Positions 1 to 9,020 are shown, counted from the first letter of the stretch. The stretch: DNA of 64,000 bases from Paenibacillus massiliensis 2301065 = DSM 16942 (GCF_000377505.1 NZ_KB898193.1:186001-250000), one strand, 5' to 3'. Program-made: numbers and translations. The notes: a model not told the origin generated them from the sequence alone.

Positions 1-699
1 GAAGGAAGCAACGAACGGCGTGCCTGGATTTTTGTAAATATCCCAAGGTGTTCCCTTTTGCTCCAGTCTGCCCTGGTTAATAATCATGATCTCATCCGCC
101 ACCTCGATGGCCTCATCCTGGTCATGTGTCACAAATATCGACGTGATCCCTACCCGCTCAATCAGCTCCCGCAGCCATGTACGCAGCTCCTGCCGGATCT
201 TTGCATCAATCGCGGCGAACGGCTCATCCAGCAGCAATAGCTGAGGCTCCGGCGCCAATGCACGCGCAAAGGCCACACGCTGACGCTGGCCGCCAGACAA
301 TTGATGAGGGTAGCGATGCTCGAAGCCTGCGAGGCCCGTTAGCTCCACCAGCTCTGTGACACGCTCCTTGATCTGTGCCTTGGACAGCTTCTTCACCTTC
401 AAGCCGAAGGCTATGTTATCGTAGACGGACATGTGCTTGAAGAGCGCATAATTCTGAAAAACAAAGCCGATACCACGCTCCTGCGGAGGCAGCTCGTTCA
501 CCCGTTGTCCGTGAAACACAATCTCCCCGGTATCCGGCGTCTCCAGCCCGGCAAGCATTCGCAGGATCGAAGTCTTTCCTCCGCCGCTGGGGCCGAGCAG
601 ACCAATGAGATGACCTTTACGAATCTCGAATGACACATCCTTCACGGCGTGAAACTGTCCAAAATGCTTGTTGAGCTGACGAACCTCCACATGCTGCAT
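1..699 (-). CDS. cysA: Sulfate/thiosulfate ABC transporter ATP-binding protein CysA (3' part missing)
   Basis: This is the ATPase subunit that powers sulfate import. The visible 233 codons read MQHVEVRQLNKHFGQFHAV and continue with Walker A GPSGGGKT (residues 36-43), the Q-loop at about residue 82, the signature LSGGQRQR (134-141) and Walker B LLLLDEP (154-160). The frame is still open at base 1, so the C-terminal part lies outside the window. The ATG is one base after the cysW stop, and an AAAGGGAG ribosome site lies inside the end of cysW, so the genes are co-transcribed. The assignment to sulfate rests on the two CysT/CysW-type permeases directly upstream. Confidence 0.93.
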   Translation of the reverse strand, partial: MQHVEVRQLNKHFGQFHAVKDVSFEIRKGHLIGLLGPSGGGKTSILRMLAGLETPDTGEIVFHGQRVNELPPQERGIGFVFQNYALFKHMSVYDNIAFGLKVKKLSKAQIKERVTELVELTGLAGFEHRYPHQLSGGQRQRVAFARALAPEPQLLLLDEPFAAIDAKIRQELRTWLRELIERVGITSIFVTHDQDEAIEVADEIMIINQGRLEQKGTPWDIYKNPGTPFVASF

Positions 700-700
700 A

Positions 701-1498
701 TCAGTGCACTCCCTTTCTTTTTTTGGCCAGCTCCATGAGCAGCAAGAGACCTGCCGAGAAGGCCACCAGAACTAAAGCCAGGCCATTGGCCGCCGTTACA
801 TTGAAGTTCTCTACATCCTGATACACCAGTGTAGTCGCTGTCTGGGTCTTGTTCATGATATTTCCGGATACAACCAGCACTGCACCGAATTCCCCAAGAG
901 AGCGTGCCACAGTGAGCACAACTCCATAAATAACCGCCCAGCGGATGGAGGGCCAGGTCACCTTCCAGAAAGTCGTCCAGCCATAAGCGCCCAAGGTGGA
1001 AGCTGCCTCTTCCTGCTGCGCTCCGATCTCCTGCAGCACAGGCATAATTTCACGCACCATGAGCGGAAAGGTCACGAACAGTGTAGCAATCACCATGCCT
1101 GGGAAAGCGTATACGATCTTGAAGCCACTATCCTCGAACAAGGCTCCCATAACGCTATCCGGTCCCAACAGCAGGACGATCATTAATCCGCCGATGACAG
1201 GCGACACCGCATACGGCAGATCGACGATGCTATTCAGGACGTTTTTGACACGCTCACTTAACCAGCCTGCTCTCACTAGATAAAGTGCCGTCATCATTCC
1301 GAATAGGGTATTCATCAAAGTTACGACGAGAACGATCAAGCCTGTCATCTTCAGCGCATGGAGCGCCTCTGGACGAAGCATGGCTGTCACGAAGCCGCTC
1401 CACCCCTGATCGAAGGCTCCGAATATAATTCGAGTCAACGGAATAATGATAATCACAAGAATAAGAACATAAGTAAGTGTAATCCACCATCTTCTCAT
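701..1498 (-). CDS. cysW: Sulfate ABC transporter permease CysW
   Basis: This integral membrane protein of 265 aa forms half of the sulfate channel. It starts MRRWWITLTYVLILVIIIIP, has about six hydrophobic segments, and carries the cytoplasmic coupling loop with EEAASTLGA (about residues 160-168), which docks on the ATPase. Length and motif order fit the CysW family. It overlaps the end of cysT by 4 nt (ATGA-type junction) and is followed by cysA after one base, so cysT-cysW-cysA is one operon. Confidence 0.92.
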   Translation of the reverse strand: MRRWWITLTYVLILVIIIIPLTRIIFGAFDQGWSGFVTAMLRPEALHALKMTGLIVLVVTLMNTLFGMMTALYLVRAGWLSERVKNVLNSIVDLPYAVSPVIGGLMIVLLLGPDSVMGALFEDSGFKIVYAFPGMVIATLFVTFPLMVREIMPVLQEIGAQQEEAASTLGAYGWTTFWKVTWPSIRWAVIYGVVLTVARSLGEFGAVLVVSGNIMNKTQTATTLVYQDVENFNVTAANGLALVLVAFSAGLLLLMELAKKRKGVH

Positions 1499-2310
1499 CG
1501 GCTTCTCCCTCTGCTCTGTACCGTATTAATGCCCCAAAGGATCAGGAAGGACAGGGTCAGCAGCAGGATCGACACCGAGGCAGCTCCCACCGTATTATCA
1601 CTTTCGACCTCTCCGAAAATATAGACCGATGCCACTAGCGTTCTGCCGGGAATGTTACCCGCTACGAGCACGACCGCACCGAACTCGGCAAGTGCACGCG
1701 AGAACGCCAGCATGCCCCCACTAATCATACCGGGTGCCATGGAGGGCAGAATGACCTTCCAGAACGTCACCCCACGGGATGCTCCCAGCGTATAGGAGGC
1801 TTCCTCCGCTGAAGGGTCAATCTCCTCCAGCAATGGCTGCACTGCACGAATAACGAATGGGAATGTCACGAATACCATTGCCAGTATAATCGCAGGCTGG
1901 TGAAATACGATCTCCAGCCCCCAGCGTCCTGCTGCTGTCCCAAGCAGGCTATTCGGTCCGAGTAGCAGTAGAATCATTAATCCTCCTACCGCAGTCGGTA
2001 GCGCGAAGGGCAGATCAATCAGACTATTCATCAAGGTCTTGCCCGGGAAGTCATAGCGGTTCAACGTCCAGGCAATAATCGTTCCGATCAGCACATTGAT
2101 CAAGGCGGCTATGGCAGCCAGCTTCACAGTCAGCAGCACGGCCTTCCAAGCTATCGGGTCGCTTAGATTCTCCAGTAGCGTGTGCCAGCCAAGGGTAAAT
2201 GCATTGAAATATACGCCTGTAACCGGCAGTATGACCAGTAGTACGAAATAGAGCAGTACCGTCGTGCGGAACCCCCATGTCCAGCCCGGGTGCCGGATAA
2301 CCGTATTCAT
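1495..2310 (-). CDS. cysT: Sulfate ABC transporter permease CysT
   Basis: This 271-aa inner-membrane protein partners CysW. It begins MNTVIRHPGWTWGFRTTVLL, has several transmembrane segments, and carries the coupling motif EEASYTLGAS typical of CysT/CysU. It is the first gene of the visible operon. The usual sulfate-binding protein gene (sbp) is not upstream: the next gene is the divergent yjbQ. The binding protein must therefore be encoded downstream of cysA or elsewhere. The ATG at 2310 is preceded by GAGAAAGGATGG, a weak but usable ribosome site. Confidence 0.92.
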   Translation of the reverse strand: MNTVIRHPGWTWGFRTTVLLYFVLLVILPVTGVYFNAFTLGWHTLLENLSDPIAWKAVLLTVKLAAIAALINVLIGTIIAWTLNRYDFPGKTLMNSLIDLPFALPTAVGGLMILLLLGPNSLLGTAAGRWGLEIVFHQPAIILAMVFVTFPFVIRAVQPLLEEIDPSAEEASYTLGASRGVTFWKVILPSMAPGMISGGMLAFSRALAEFGAVVLVAGNIPGRTLVASVYIFGEVESDNTVGAASVSILLLTLSFLILWGINTVQSRGRSR

Positions 2311-2384
2311 GCCAGCCTACCATCCTTTCTCGTGCTCTCCTTATCCTAAATACCCATAAGCATACTTGGTTTTACTTAACAGCT

Positions 2385-2413
2385 ACTTTACCAATTGATT
2401 GAACTTACGTCAA
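2385..2413 (-). promoter_or_regulatory. Predicted sigma-A promoter of cysTWA
   Basis: On the minus strand, TTGACG (2408-2413) is separated by 17 bp from TAAAGT (2385-2390), 75 bases before the cysT start. The -35 is good and the -10 is weak. No T-box or S-box leader fits in the space. On the plus strand, TATAAT at 2442-2447 could serve the divergent yjbQ, but I see no clear -35 for it. Confidence 0.5.
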
Positions 2414-2519
2414 TCCCTATCTCATATTTCCATGAGTAGAATATAATAGAAGTGGGTAAACAAAAGAAAAGTCATGATCGAACAGGCTCTACTAGAGCAC
2501 ACAGAAAGGAGAAATACAT

Positions 2520-2921
2520 ATGCTGCATACAATAGAGATCACTACAGCCAAGCGGGATGAAATGCGTGATGTAACTCGTGAGGTGGCCGCCTTCGTGGAT
2601 CAGAGCGGTATACAGGAGGGACTGGTGGTGGTGTACTGTCCACATACGACAGCAGGCATTGCTATTAACGAAAATGCAGATCCTGATGTGAAAAAGGATG
2701 TATTAATGAGGCTGAACGAAGTCTATCCGTGGGAGCATCCCGAGTATCGTCATATGGAGGGCAATACGGCGTCCCATTTGAAGGCTATCACAACAGGGAA
2801 CTCGCAGACAGTGATTATTCATAAAGGCAGATTGCTGCTTGGACGCTGGCAGGGCATTTATTTCTGTGAATTTGACGGACCACGGACACGCCAGATTCAT
2901 TTTAAGCTCATCCAAGGCTAA
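2520..2921 (+). CDS. yjbQ: YjbQ/UPF0047 family protein
   Basis: This is a small (133 aa) cytosolic protein of the YjbQ (UPF0047) family, some members of which show weak thiamine-phosphate synthase activity. The true role is unclear. Family signatures are HTTAGIAINENADPDV (about residues 42-57) and the H-x-EGN motif followed by HLKA (about 77-90). The C-terminus RTRQIHFKLI is typical. The length equals that of the family. AAAGGAG lies 7 nt before the ATG. It is a single-gene unit closed by the terminator at 3000-3039. Confidence 0.88.
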   Translation: MLHTIEITTAKRDEMRDVTREVAAFVDQSGIQEGLVVVYCPHTTAGIAINENADPDVKKDVLMRLNEVYPWEHPEYRHMEGNTASHLKAITTGNSQTVIIHKGRLLLGRWQGIYFCEFDGPRTRQIHFKLIQG

Positions 2922-2999
2922 CCCCCTAGGACGAAGCTGATTTCAGGTTGAATGATCCGTGAAGTGTAGTCGCACGCCTAACATTATCAACAAAAAATA

Positions 3000-3039
3000 G
3001 ACGAGGAGTTCCTTACCTATTAGGCTCCCTCGTCTTTTT
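3000..3039. terminator. Bidirectional intrinsic terminator between yjbQ and the tetR gene
   Basis: The stem GACGAGG/CCTCGTC (3000-3006 with 3028-3034) is followed by T-rich sequence on the plus strand. On the minus strand it is followed by CTATTTTTTG. It serves the two convergent units. Confidence 0.85.
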
Positions 3040-3136
3040 CGTCTTGTCACCATACATTTCCTTTCGCAATGCAACGTTTTGAAGTATCAAAGTTAATAAA
3101 AATGCCGTCAAAAAATCCTCGGCAAGCGTGCAGATT

Positions 3137-3718
3137 CTATATGCTTTTACAGAGCAGCTGTACATGCGCAATGGCAGTAGGCTTTACCTCTTCAAATGTA
3201 ATTTTGTCCTGGATGTAGTACGAGATAAATCCATGCAAAGCCAAGAAGATACTATGCGGTACCCTTGCTCTGGATTCGTCAGTATGCGGTTCGGCACCCA
3301 GATGATTTCTTACGATCGAAGCGAACAGCTCCAGACACCTGCTTTGCTCAGCACGACAGTAGGCCAGCAACTCCTCGTCACGAATGAGGAACATAATCTC
3401 ATACTGGTACGGATTTTCAATGCCAAAACGAATAAATTCCAGCAATAAATACTCCGCCTTGCTCAGCCCCTCTTCCGGGGTCGCATTAACGGCGTGCATC
3501 AGAATATCTCCCAGTGCCTTGAAATCCTCCATTACAATGGCGTAGAAAAGCTCAGCCTTCTCCTTAAAATGATAATACAAGGATCCGTGACTGTATCCCA
3601 GATGCTGGCCAATGCTGCGCATGGAGATAGCACGGTATCCCTTGGTAATAAAAAGATGCCTGGCGGCCTCCAATATCCTCTCTCTTGACAACTCCTGATC
3701 AACTGCTCTTCTAGCCAT
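3137..3718 (-). CDS. TetR/AcrR family transcriptional regulator
   Basis: This is a DNA-binding repressor of 193 aa. The N-terminal helix-turn-helix reads MARRAVDQELSRERILEAA, then FITKGYRAISMRSIGQHLG and HGSLYYHFKEKAELF (about residues 15-60). This is a canonical TetR recognition unit. The remainder is the helical ligand/dimer domain, whose ligand cannot be read. I place the start at the ATG at 3718 because AAGGGGA precedes it. A longer frame from 3772 has no ribosome site and would run into yigZ. It starts 5 nt after the yigZ stop, so the two are probably co-transcribed. Confidence 0.88.
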   Translation of the reverse strand: MARRAVDQELSRERILEAARHLFITKGYRAISMRSIGQHLGYSHGSLYYHFKEKAELFYAIVMEDFKALGDILMHAVNATPEEGLSKAEYLLLEFIRFGIENPYQYEIMFLIRDEELLAYCRAEQSRCLELFASIVRNHLGAEPHTDESRARVPHSIFLALHGFISYYIQDKITFEEVKPTAIAHVQLLCKSI

Positions 3719-3723
3719 AGTAT

Positions 3724-4356
3724 TTATTCCCCTTCGATAAAGTAAAGCTGGCTTCCCTTCGTTAAAAGGCACTGTCCCTGGGTCAAATCTGTCATCCAGT
3801 GCTGAAAGGCCTCCGCTTCACCACTTACAGGATAACAGGCCAACACGACCTTATCCGTGAATACAGTATCCCCCGTTCGGACTCCACGACCCCGAAGCTC
3901 ATTTTCTACCTTGCCCAGCCATGTGTAGTCCAATTCAACCTTTATTTCCTGATGTAGCACTCGCGTAATAGCTTCCCCTGCTTCAATGGCAGCGACCGCA
4001 CCATCCGTATAAGCGCGGATCAAGCCACCGGCTCCCAGCATAATACCACCAAAATACCGAGTTACTACAATAGCAACATTCTTCAAGCCTTGATTGCGGA
4101 TGACCTCCAGGATCGGTTTGCCAGCGGTACCACTCGGCTCCCCGTCATCCGATTGCTTCTGAATCTCATCGCGCTCGCCAATCATATAAGCGGAGCAGTT
4201 ATGCGTGGCATTCCAGTTCTGCTTCTTGATTCCGTCAATAAACGCAATCGCTGCCTCTTCGTCTTCCACCGGCTGCACATATCCGATGAAGCGGGACTTC
4301 TTGATGACAATCTCACGATGTCCGGCCTGACGAACGGTTCGATAGCTTTCCAACAT
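3724..4356 (-). CDS. yigZ: YigZ/IMPACT family protein
   Basis: This is a 210-aa cytosolic protein of the YigZ (UPF0029/IMPACT) family. Residues 1-115 hold the IMPACT N-domain with KKSRFIGYVQPV, CSAYMIG and DDGEPSGTAGKPIL, then VTRYFGGIMLGAGGLIRAY. The C-terminal part is the DUF1949-like domain. The biochemical role is not firmly known; the family has been linked to translation or stress. The Shine-Dalgarno site is weak. The gene is followed directly by the tetR-type gene. Confidence 0.9.
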   Translation of the reverse strand: MLESYRTVRQAGHREIVIKKSRFIGYVQPVEDEEAAIAFIDGIKKQNWNATHNCSAYMIGERDEIQKQSDDGEPSGTAGKPILEVIRNQGLKNVAIVVTRYFGGIMLGAGGLIRAYTDGAVAAIEAGEAITRVLHQEIKVELDYTWLGKVENELRGRGVRTGDTVFTDKVVLACYPVSGEAEAFQHWMTDLTQGQCLLTKGSQLYFIEGE

Positions 4357-4387
4357 ACGCGTAACAATCCAATCTTATCAGATTTTG

Positions 4388-4431
4388 CAAGAAAGCAGTC
4401 CACGGCTTGCATACAGTGAACTGCTTTCTTG
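4388..4431. repeat. 12-bp inverted repeat after pgi
   Basis: The perfect arms CAAGAAAGCAGT (4388-4399) and ACTGCTTTCTTG (4420-4431) are separated by 20 nt. It lies between the pgi stop and the yigZ start. It has no T-run on the minus strand, so it may act as an RNA 3' stabiliser or weak terminator for pgi. Confidence 0.6.
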
Positions 4432-4493
4432 TCTTGTTATGCAGAGGCTACTTGATGACGCAACCTCTGTGCTTCAGTTCCCTCAGGTTTGAA

Positions 4494-5849
4494 TTACTCA
4501 GTCAATCTTGCTTCCAGCTTCGCTTTCTCTTCCTCAAAGCCTGGTTTGCCCAGCAGTGCAAACATATTCTTCTTGTAAGCCTCTACGCCCGGCTGATCGA
4601 ACGGATTCACACCCAGCAGGTATCCGCTGATGCCACAAGCCTTCTCAAAGAAGTATACCAGATATCCGAACGAATAAGGTGTCATATCTGGAATGTTCAC
4701 AATCAGGTTAGGAACCTGACCGTCTGTGTGAGCAAGCATCGTTCCTTGGAACGCTTTTTTGTTAACAAAATCCATCGTCTTGCCAGTCAGGAAGTTCAGA
4801 CCGTCCAGATCGTCTGCATCTTCCTCAATGGTGATATGGCTAGGTACGTTCTCTACCTGAATAACTGTCTCGAAAATATTACGGCTGCCCTCTTGGATAA
4901 ATTGACCCATGGAGTGCAAATCTGTCGAGAAGTCAACCGATGCCGGGTAAATTCCCTTGAAGTCCTTACCTTCGCTCTCACCGAACAGTTGCTTCCACCA
5001 TTCCGATACGAAGTGCAGAGAAGGCTCGTAGTTCACGAGAATCTCAGTGCCTTTGCCTTTACGGTACAGAGCATTCCGTACAGCGGCATACTGGTAAGCT
5101 TCGTTCTCAGCAACATTAGGATTGCTGTATTCCTTGGAAGCGTCAGCAGCACCTTGCATCATCTCTTCGATGTTGATTCCAGCAGTAGCGATAGGCAGCA
5201 GGCCTACAGCCGTCAGCACGGAGTAACGTCCGCCTACGTCGTCAGGAATAATGAAAGATTCGTAGCCTTCTTCATTCGCCAGCTTCTTCAATGCACCACG
5301 TTCTTGATCCGTTGTAGCATAGATGCGTTTGCGAGCTTCTTCTTTACCGTACTTCTTCTCCAGTGCTGCACGGAAAATACGGAAAGCAATTGCTGGCTCC
5401 GTAGTCGTACCGGACTTGGAGATGACATTGACGGAGAAATCCTTGCCTTCAATCAGATCCAGCAGATGGTTCACATAAGTGGAGCTGATGTTGTTACCAG
5501 CAAAGTAGATTTCCGGAGTCTTACGCTTGTCCTTCGGCAGCATATTATAGAAGGAATGAGACAGCATCTCGATCGCTGCACGCGCACCCAGGTAAGATCC
5601 ACCGATTCCAATGACGATCAGAACTTCGGAATCACTTTGGATTTTGGCAGCTGCCTTTTGGATACGTGAGAACTCTTCTTTATCATAGTTGGTCGGCAGA
5701 TCAATCCAGCCGAGGTAGTCAGAGCCTGCTCCCGTCTGGTTATGTAACTGTTCATGAGCCAGCTTGATGGGCTCAGCGAAATAATAAACTTCGTGTTGGC
5801 CTACAAAGCTCAGTGCCTTGCTGTAATCAAATGTTACTTTTTTGGACAT
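4494..5849 (-). CDS. pgi: Glucose-6-phosphate isomerase
   Basis: It interconverts glucose-6-phosphate and fructose-6-phosphate in glycolysis. The 451-aa protein is of the shorter Bacillus type. Key pieces are IGIGGSYLGARAAIEML, the family signature around NVISKSGTTTEPAIAFRIF, DVGGRYSVLTAVGLLPIA, and the active-site region near PFDQPGVEAYKKNMF with the catalytic lysine. A frame from 5879 exists, but AGGAGG at 5858-5863, 8 nt before the ATG at 5849, decides the start. It has its own promoter at 5916-5944. Confidence 0.96.
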   Translation of the reverse strand: MSKKVTFDYSKALSFVGQHEVYYFAEPIKLAHEQLHNQTGAGSDYLGWIDLPTNYDKEEFSRIQKAAAKIQSDSEVLIVIGIGGSYLGARAAIEMLSHSFYNMLPKDKRKTPEIYFAGNNISSTYVNHLLDLIEGKDFSVNVISKSGTTTEPAIAFRIFRAALEKKYGKEEARKRIYATTDQERGALKKLANEEGYESFIIPDDVGGRYSVLTAVGLLPIATAGINIEEMMQGAADASKEYSNPNVAENEAYQYAAVRNALYRKGKGTEILVNYEPSLHFVSEWWKQLFGESEGKDFKGIYPASVDFSTDLHSMGQFIQEGSRNIFETVIQVENVPSHITIEEDADDLDGLNFLTGKTMDFVNKKAFQGTMLAHTDGQVPNLIVNIPDMTPYSFGYLVYFFEKACGISGYLLGVNPFDQPGVEAYKKNMFALLGKPGFEEEKAKLEARLTE

Positions 5850-5915
5850 GGATAGAACCTCCTGTTTTACCATTGCCAATGGTCAGGGCATTTGCCTCTG
5901 ATGCGACTTAGCAAT

Positions 5916-5944
5916 AGAATACTTTAATTTAAAGAACCTGACAA
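5916..5944 (-). promoter_or_regulatory. Predicted sigma-A promoter of pgi
   Basis: TTGTCA (5939-5944), a 17-bp spacer and TATTCT (5916-5921) lie 67 bases before the pgi start. The remaining bases up to 6062 show nothing else recognisable. Confidence 0.6.
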
Positions 5945-6061
5945 GCGTATGCCACAAAGCGGCCCTTGACCATGATGCCACAGGGCAGCAGCTATAGCTG
6001 TGATATAAGTCAGACTGAGTAGTCCTGCTATGATGCTGTAGTACTGTTCTGCTGTGGGATA

Positions 6062-6098
6062 GAAAAAGGGTAAGACCGTAATATCACGGTACCTACCC
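6062..6098 (-). terminator. Intrinsic terminator of the tkt-ppnP unit
   Basis: On the minus strand an outer stem GGGTA/TACCC and inner stem ACCGT/ACGGT (loop GATATT) are followed by TTTTTC. It lies 110 nt after the ppnP stop and separates tkt-ppnP from pgi. Confidence 0.75.
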
Positions 6099-6207
6099 TC
6101 CGGCAGCCTCCAAAATCAAGTACTGCTACTTGGCTGACTTAGCTCCCTCAATAGGAATTGTTCCGGCCAAAGCGGGTACTGCTCTCGGTAAGCTCCCTCT
6201 ACTCACA

Positions 6208-6525
6208 TTAATCTGCCGGGTAAGAGCAGCAGTAATCCGTTACACTGCGCACTTCCAGCTTAAAGGAGGACTTGGCAGGAACATGGAAAGTTCCTTCTCC
6301 TTGAATCTCCAGCCATTGCTCTTCACCAGGGAGTTGTACACGCAGATCGCCAGCGAGAATCTCCATAATCTCACGAGAATCAGTCCCAAATTCATAAGAG
6401 CCTGGAAGCATGATGCCAAGCGTAACCTTGGAGCCATCCTGCAAAATGACGGTACGGCTAGTAACCTGACCATCATAATAGATATTTGCCTTCTTAATAA
6501 CGCTAACGTTGTCAAATCGCCCCAT
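6208..6525 (-). CDS. ppnP: Pyrimidine/purine nucleoside phosphorylase PpnP (DUF1255)
   Basis: This is a 105-aa single-domain cupin enzyme. The family performs phosphorolysis of several nucleosides to base plus ribose-1-phosphate. The sequence has FDNVSVIKKANIYYDGQVTS, the glycine-rich MLPGSYEFGTDSREIMEI, and GTFHVPAKSSFKLEV followed by TDYCCSY, which together define the family. AAAGGAG precedes the ATG. It follows tkt by 63 nt on the same strand. Ribose-1-phosphate from this enzyme could feed the non-oxidative pentose phosphate step catalysed by transketolase (inference). Confidence 0.9.
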   Translation of the reverse strand: MGRFDNVSVIKKANIYYDGQVTSRTVILQDGSKVTLGIMLPGSYEFGTDSREIMEILAGDLRVQLPGEEQWLEIQGEGTFHVPAKSSFKLEVRSVTDYCCSYPAD

Positions 6526-6588
6526 GGATGCCGCTTCTCCTTTGTCCGGTCAGATATATTGCCAAAAGCCTAAGGCTTATAGTTAAGA

Positions 6589-8631
6589 CTACAGCAATGC
6601 TTTCACTTTGCTAACTACGTTCTCTACAGTGAAGCCATATTCACTTACGACGCGGTCGCCAGGTGCGGAAGCACCGAAGGTGGAAATACCGAGGATATCT
6701 CCTTGGTCACCCACATACTTCTCCCAGCCCATCGGGTAAGCCATCTCTACAGCCAGACGAGCTTTTACAGATGGAAGAATTACAGAATCCTTATACGCCT
6801 TGTCCTGCTTCTCGAACAAATCCCAGCTCGGCATACTGATGACACGGACATGGATGCCTTCGGCAGCCAGTGCTTCGTGAGCCTTCACAGCCAGTTGAAC
6901 CTCGGAGCCTGTAGCGATAATTTGCGCCACTGCAGTACCTTCCTTAGCATCAGCCACGACATAAGCACCACGACGGATACCTTCACGTGCATGCTCTGCT
7001 GTAGCAGACAGGATCGGCAGGTTCTGACGAGTCAGCACCAGCGCTACCGGATTGCCCGTATTTTCCATCGTATAAGCCCAAGCTGCGGAAGTCTCATTAC
7101 CATCTGCTGGGCGAATTACAGTCAGGTTCGGAATAATACGCAGGGAAGCGAGTTGTTCGATCGGCTCGTGAGTCGGGCCATCCTCACCTACAGCAATACT
7201 GTCATGCGTAAGCACGTAGGTTACAGGCAATCCCATCAGTGCAGCCAGACGTACAGCTGGACGCAGGTAATCGGTGAATACGAAGAACGTACCGCCGAAG
7301 ATCTTCACACCACTGTGCAGAGCCATACCGTTCATGGCTGCTGCCATACCGAATTCACGGATACCGAAGTAGATATTGCGGCCCGCATAATCCTCTGGAG
7401 TAAAGTTGGTCAGGTTGTTCAGGTGTGTCATCGTCGAGCTCTCAAGGTCTGCAGAGCCGCCAGTCAGGAACGGAATGTTCGGTGCCAGGCCGTTCAGTGC
7501 ATTACCAGAAGCTACGCGAGTGGAGACAGCCTTGTCCTCAGCGGAGTACTTAGGCAGGTCACGATCCCAGCCCTCTGGAAGCTTGCCGCTAATCGCGATC
7601 TCGAATTGTGCTGCCAGCTCTGGATAAGCCTTTTTGTACTCAGCGAACAGTGCATCCCACTCTTTGTTAGTGGCGATTCCTTTTTCCTTCACGCTCGCGA
7701 AATGCTCACGAACCTCTTGTGGTACATAGAAATCCTCTTCATATACCCATTTGTAGAATTCCTTGGTCAGCTTCGCTTCTTCCGCACCCAGCGGAGAACC
7801 GTGTGTACCACCATGGCCGCCTTTACCTTGCTTGTTCGGGCTTCCGTAACCGATGACCGTCTTCACTTCGATCAGGGTAGGACGAATCGCTTCGCCCTGT
7901 GCTTCAGCAATAGCTTTCTCGATGGCAGGGAGATCGTTACCATCTTCTACACGCAGCACTTGCCAGCCATAAGCTTCAAAGCGCTTAGCTACGCTTTCAC
8001 TGGAGGAAAGATTCAGCTCACCATCCAAAGTAATATCGTTGGAATCGAACAGTACAATCAGCTTGCCAAGGTGCAGACGTCCAGCAAGGGAAGCTGCTTC
8101 GTGGGATACACCCTCCATCAGGTCTCCATCGCCGCAAATCGCATATGTAAAGTGATCTACGACATTGAATTTATCCTTATTATACGTAGCAGCCATTTGA
8201 GCTTCAGCCATAGCCATACCTACAGCCATCGCAATACCTTGTCCCAAAGGACCCGTAGTAGCATCTACACCAGCTGTGTGACCAAATTCAGGGTGACCTG
8301 GAGTCAAGCTTCCCCATTGGCGGAACTGCTTGATTTCTTCCATAGGCAGATCGTACCCGCTCAGATGGAGCAGGCTGTATAGCAACATGGAGCCATGTCC
8401 AGCGGAAAGTACAAAGCGGTCGCGGTTAATCCATGTCGGATGATCAGGGTTGTGGTTCATCGTCTTCGCAAACAATTGGTAGCCCATTGGAGCCGAACCC
8501 ATTGGCATGCCCGGATGACCGGATTTGGCTTTCTCAATAGCGTCAATAGCCAGTGTACGGATCGTCGTAATGGACAGGTTATCAATCGTTGAGTTCTCTT
8601 CCTTATGAATCGCTTGCTTGTCGTCAGTCAT
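6589..8631 (-). CDS. tkt: Transketolase
   Basis: It is a thiamine-diphosphate enzyme of the pentose phosphate pathway, 680 aa. The N-terminal domain carries KSGHPGMPMGSAPMGY and the ThDP motif GDGDLMEGVSHEAASLAG...NDITLDG. The Pyr domain holds FLTGGSADLESST and the RFGM-like IREFGMAAAMNG. The C-terminal domain has ATGSEVQLAV and ends FTVENVVSKVKALL. GAGGAGG lies immediately before the ATG at 8631. An upstream extension to 8739 lacks a ribosome site and has no resemblance to the family, so I reject it. Confidence 0.96.
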   Translation of the reverse strand: MTDDKQAIHKEENSTIDNLSITTIRTLAIDAIEKAKSGHPGMPMGSAPMGYQLFAKTMNHNPDHPTWINRDRFVLSAGHGSMLLYSLLHLSGYDLPMEEIKQFRQWGSLTPGHPEFGHTAGVDATTGPLGQGIAMAVGMAMAEAQMAATYNKDKFNVVDHFTYAICGDGDLMEGVSHEAASLAGRLHLGKLIVLFDSNDITLDGELNLSSSESVAKRFEAYGWQVLRVEDGNDLPAIEKAIAEAQGEAIRPTLIEVKTVIGYGSPNKQGKGGHGGTHGSPLGAEEAKLTKEFYKWVYEEDFYVPQEVREHFASVKEKGIATNKEWDALFAEYKKAYPELAAQFEIAISGKLPEGWDRDLPKYSAEDKAVSTRVASGNALNGLAPNIPFLTGGSADLESSTMTHLNNLTNFTPEDYAGRNIYFGIREFGMAAAMNGMALHSGVKIFGGTFFVFTDYLRPAVRLAALMGLPVTYVLTHDSIAVGEDGPTHEPIEQLASLRIIPNLTVIRPADGNETSAAWAYTMENTGNPVALVLTRQNLPILSATAEHAREGIRRGAYVVADAKEGTAVAQIIATGSEVQLAVKAHEALAAEGIHVRVISMPSWDLFEKQDKAYKDSVILPSVKARLAVEMAYPMGWEKYVGDQGDILGISTFGASAPGDRVVSEYGFTVENVVSKVKALL

Positions 8632-8848
8632 GGTAAGCCTCCTCATAATAAATAACAAAGTATACCGTTGGTGAGTCGTGGCACAGAGGCGTCCCCAGAG
8701 CAGACAATGTTGGTCATTGCGCTGTCCGATGGAATCCATCTGCTTGAATCTTTCAATTTGACTTATTCATTCTCATGTATTGTACCATTTGCCACGCGGC
8801 TTTGCCAGATGTCAAAACGCTTTGAAGCCATTATCAAATAATATACCC

Positions 8849-8878
8849 GTTATAAGTAAAGCAATGCTCCATTGTCAA
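8849..8878 (-). promoter_or_regulatory. Predicted sigma-A promoter of tkt
   Basis: TTGACA (8873-8878) and TATAAC (8849-8854) have an 18-bp spacer, or TTATAA with 17. The consensus -35 suits strong expression. It lies about 220 nt before the tkt start, leaving a long leader in which I recognise no riboswitch. Confidence 0.6.
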
Positions 8879-8988
8879 ACCAGAATACAATTCGGACCGT
8901 GTCGTCACTCGGAATACCCCTCACCCGGGCTACCATGAGGACTGCATCATTATGCATGTTGGTAGAGAACTCCAAAATAACGCAAATA

Positions 8989-9020
8989 AGTTCCCTTCAC
9001 CCATGAAGGTAAAAGGAACT
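8989..9020 (-). terminator. Hairpin, probable terminator after the lipoprotein gene
   Basis: AGTTCC/GGAACT (8989-8994 with 9015-9020) encloses an inner CTTCA/TGAAG stem. On the minus strand it is followed by TATTTGCGTTATTTTGG, a modest T-rich tail. The bases from 9021 to 9167 hold nothing I can name. Confidence 0.55.

Noticed and set aside
4407..5669. Plus-strand frame of 420 codons opposite pgi
   Set aside because: It lies fully antisense to a clear pgi, has no ribosome site and no recognisable domain; the long frame is a codon-bias shadow.
6703..8382. Plus-strand frame of 559 codons opposite tkt
   Set aside because: It is antisense to transketolase, with Cys/His/Arg-rich nonsense composition and no ribosome site.
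6589..8739. Longer transketolase start at 8739
   Set aside because: No ribosome site and no similarity of the added 36 residues, while GAGGAGG directly precedes the ATG at 8631.
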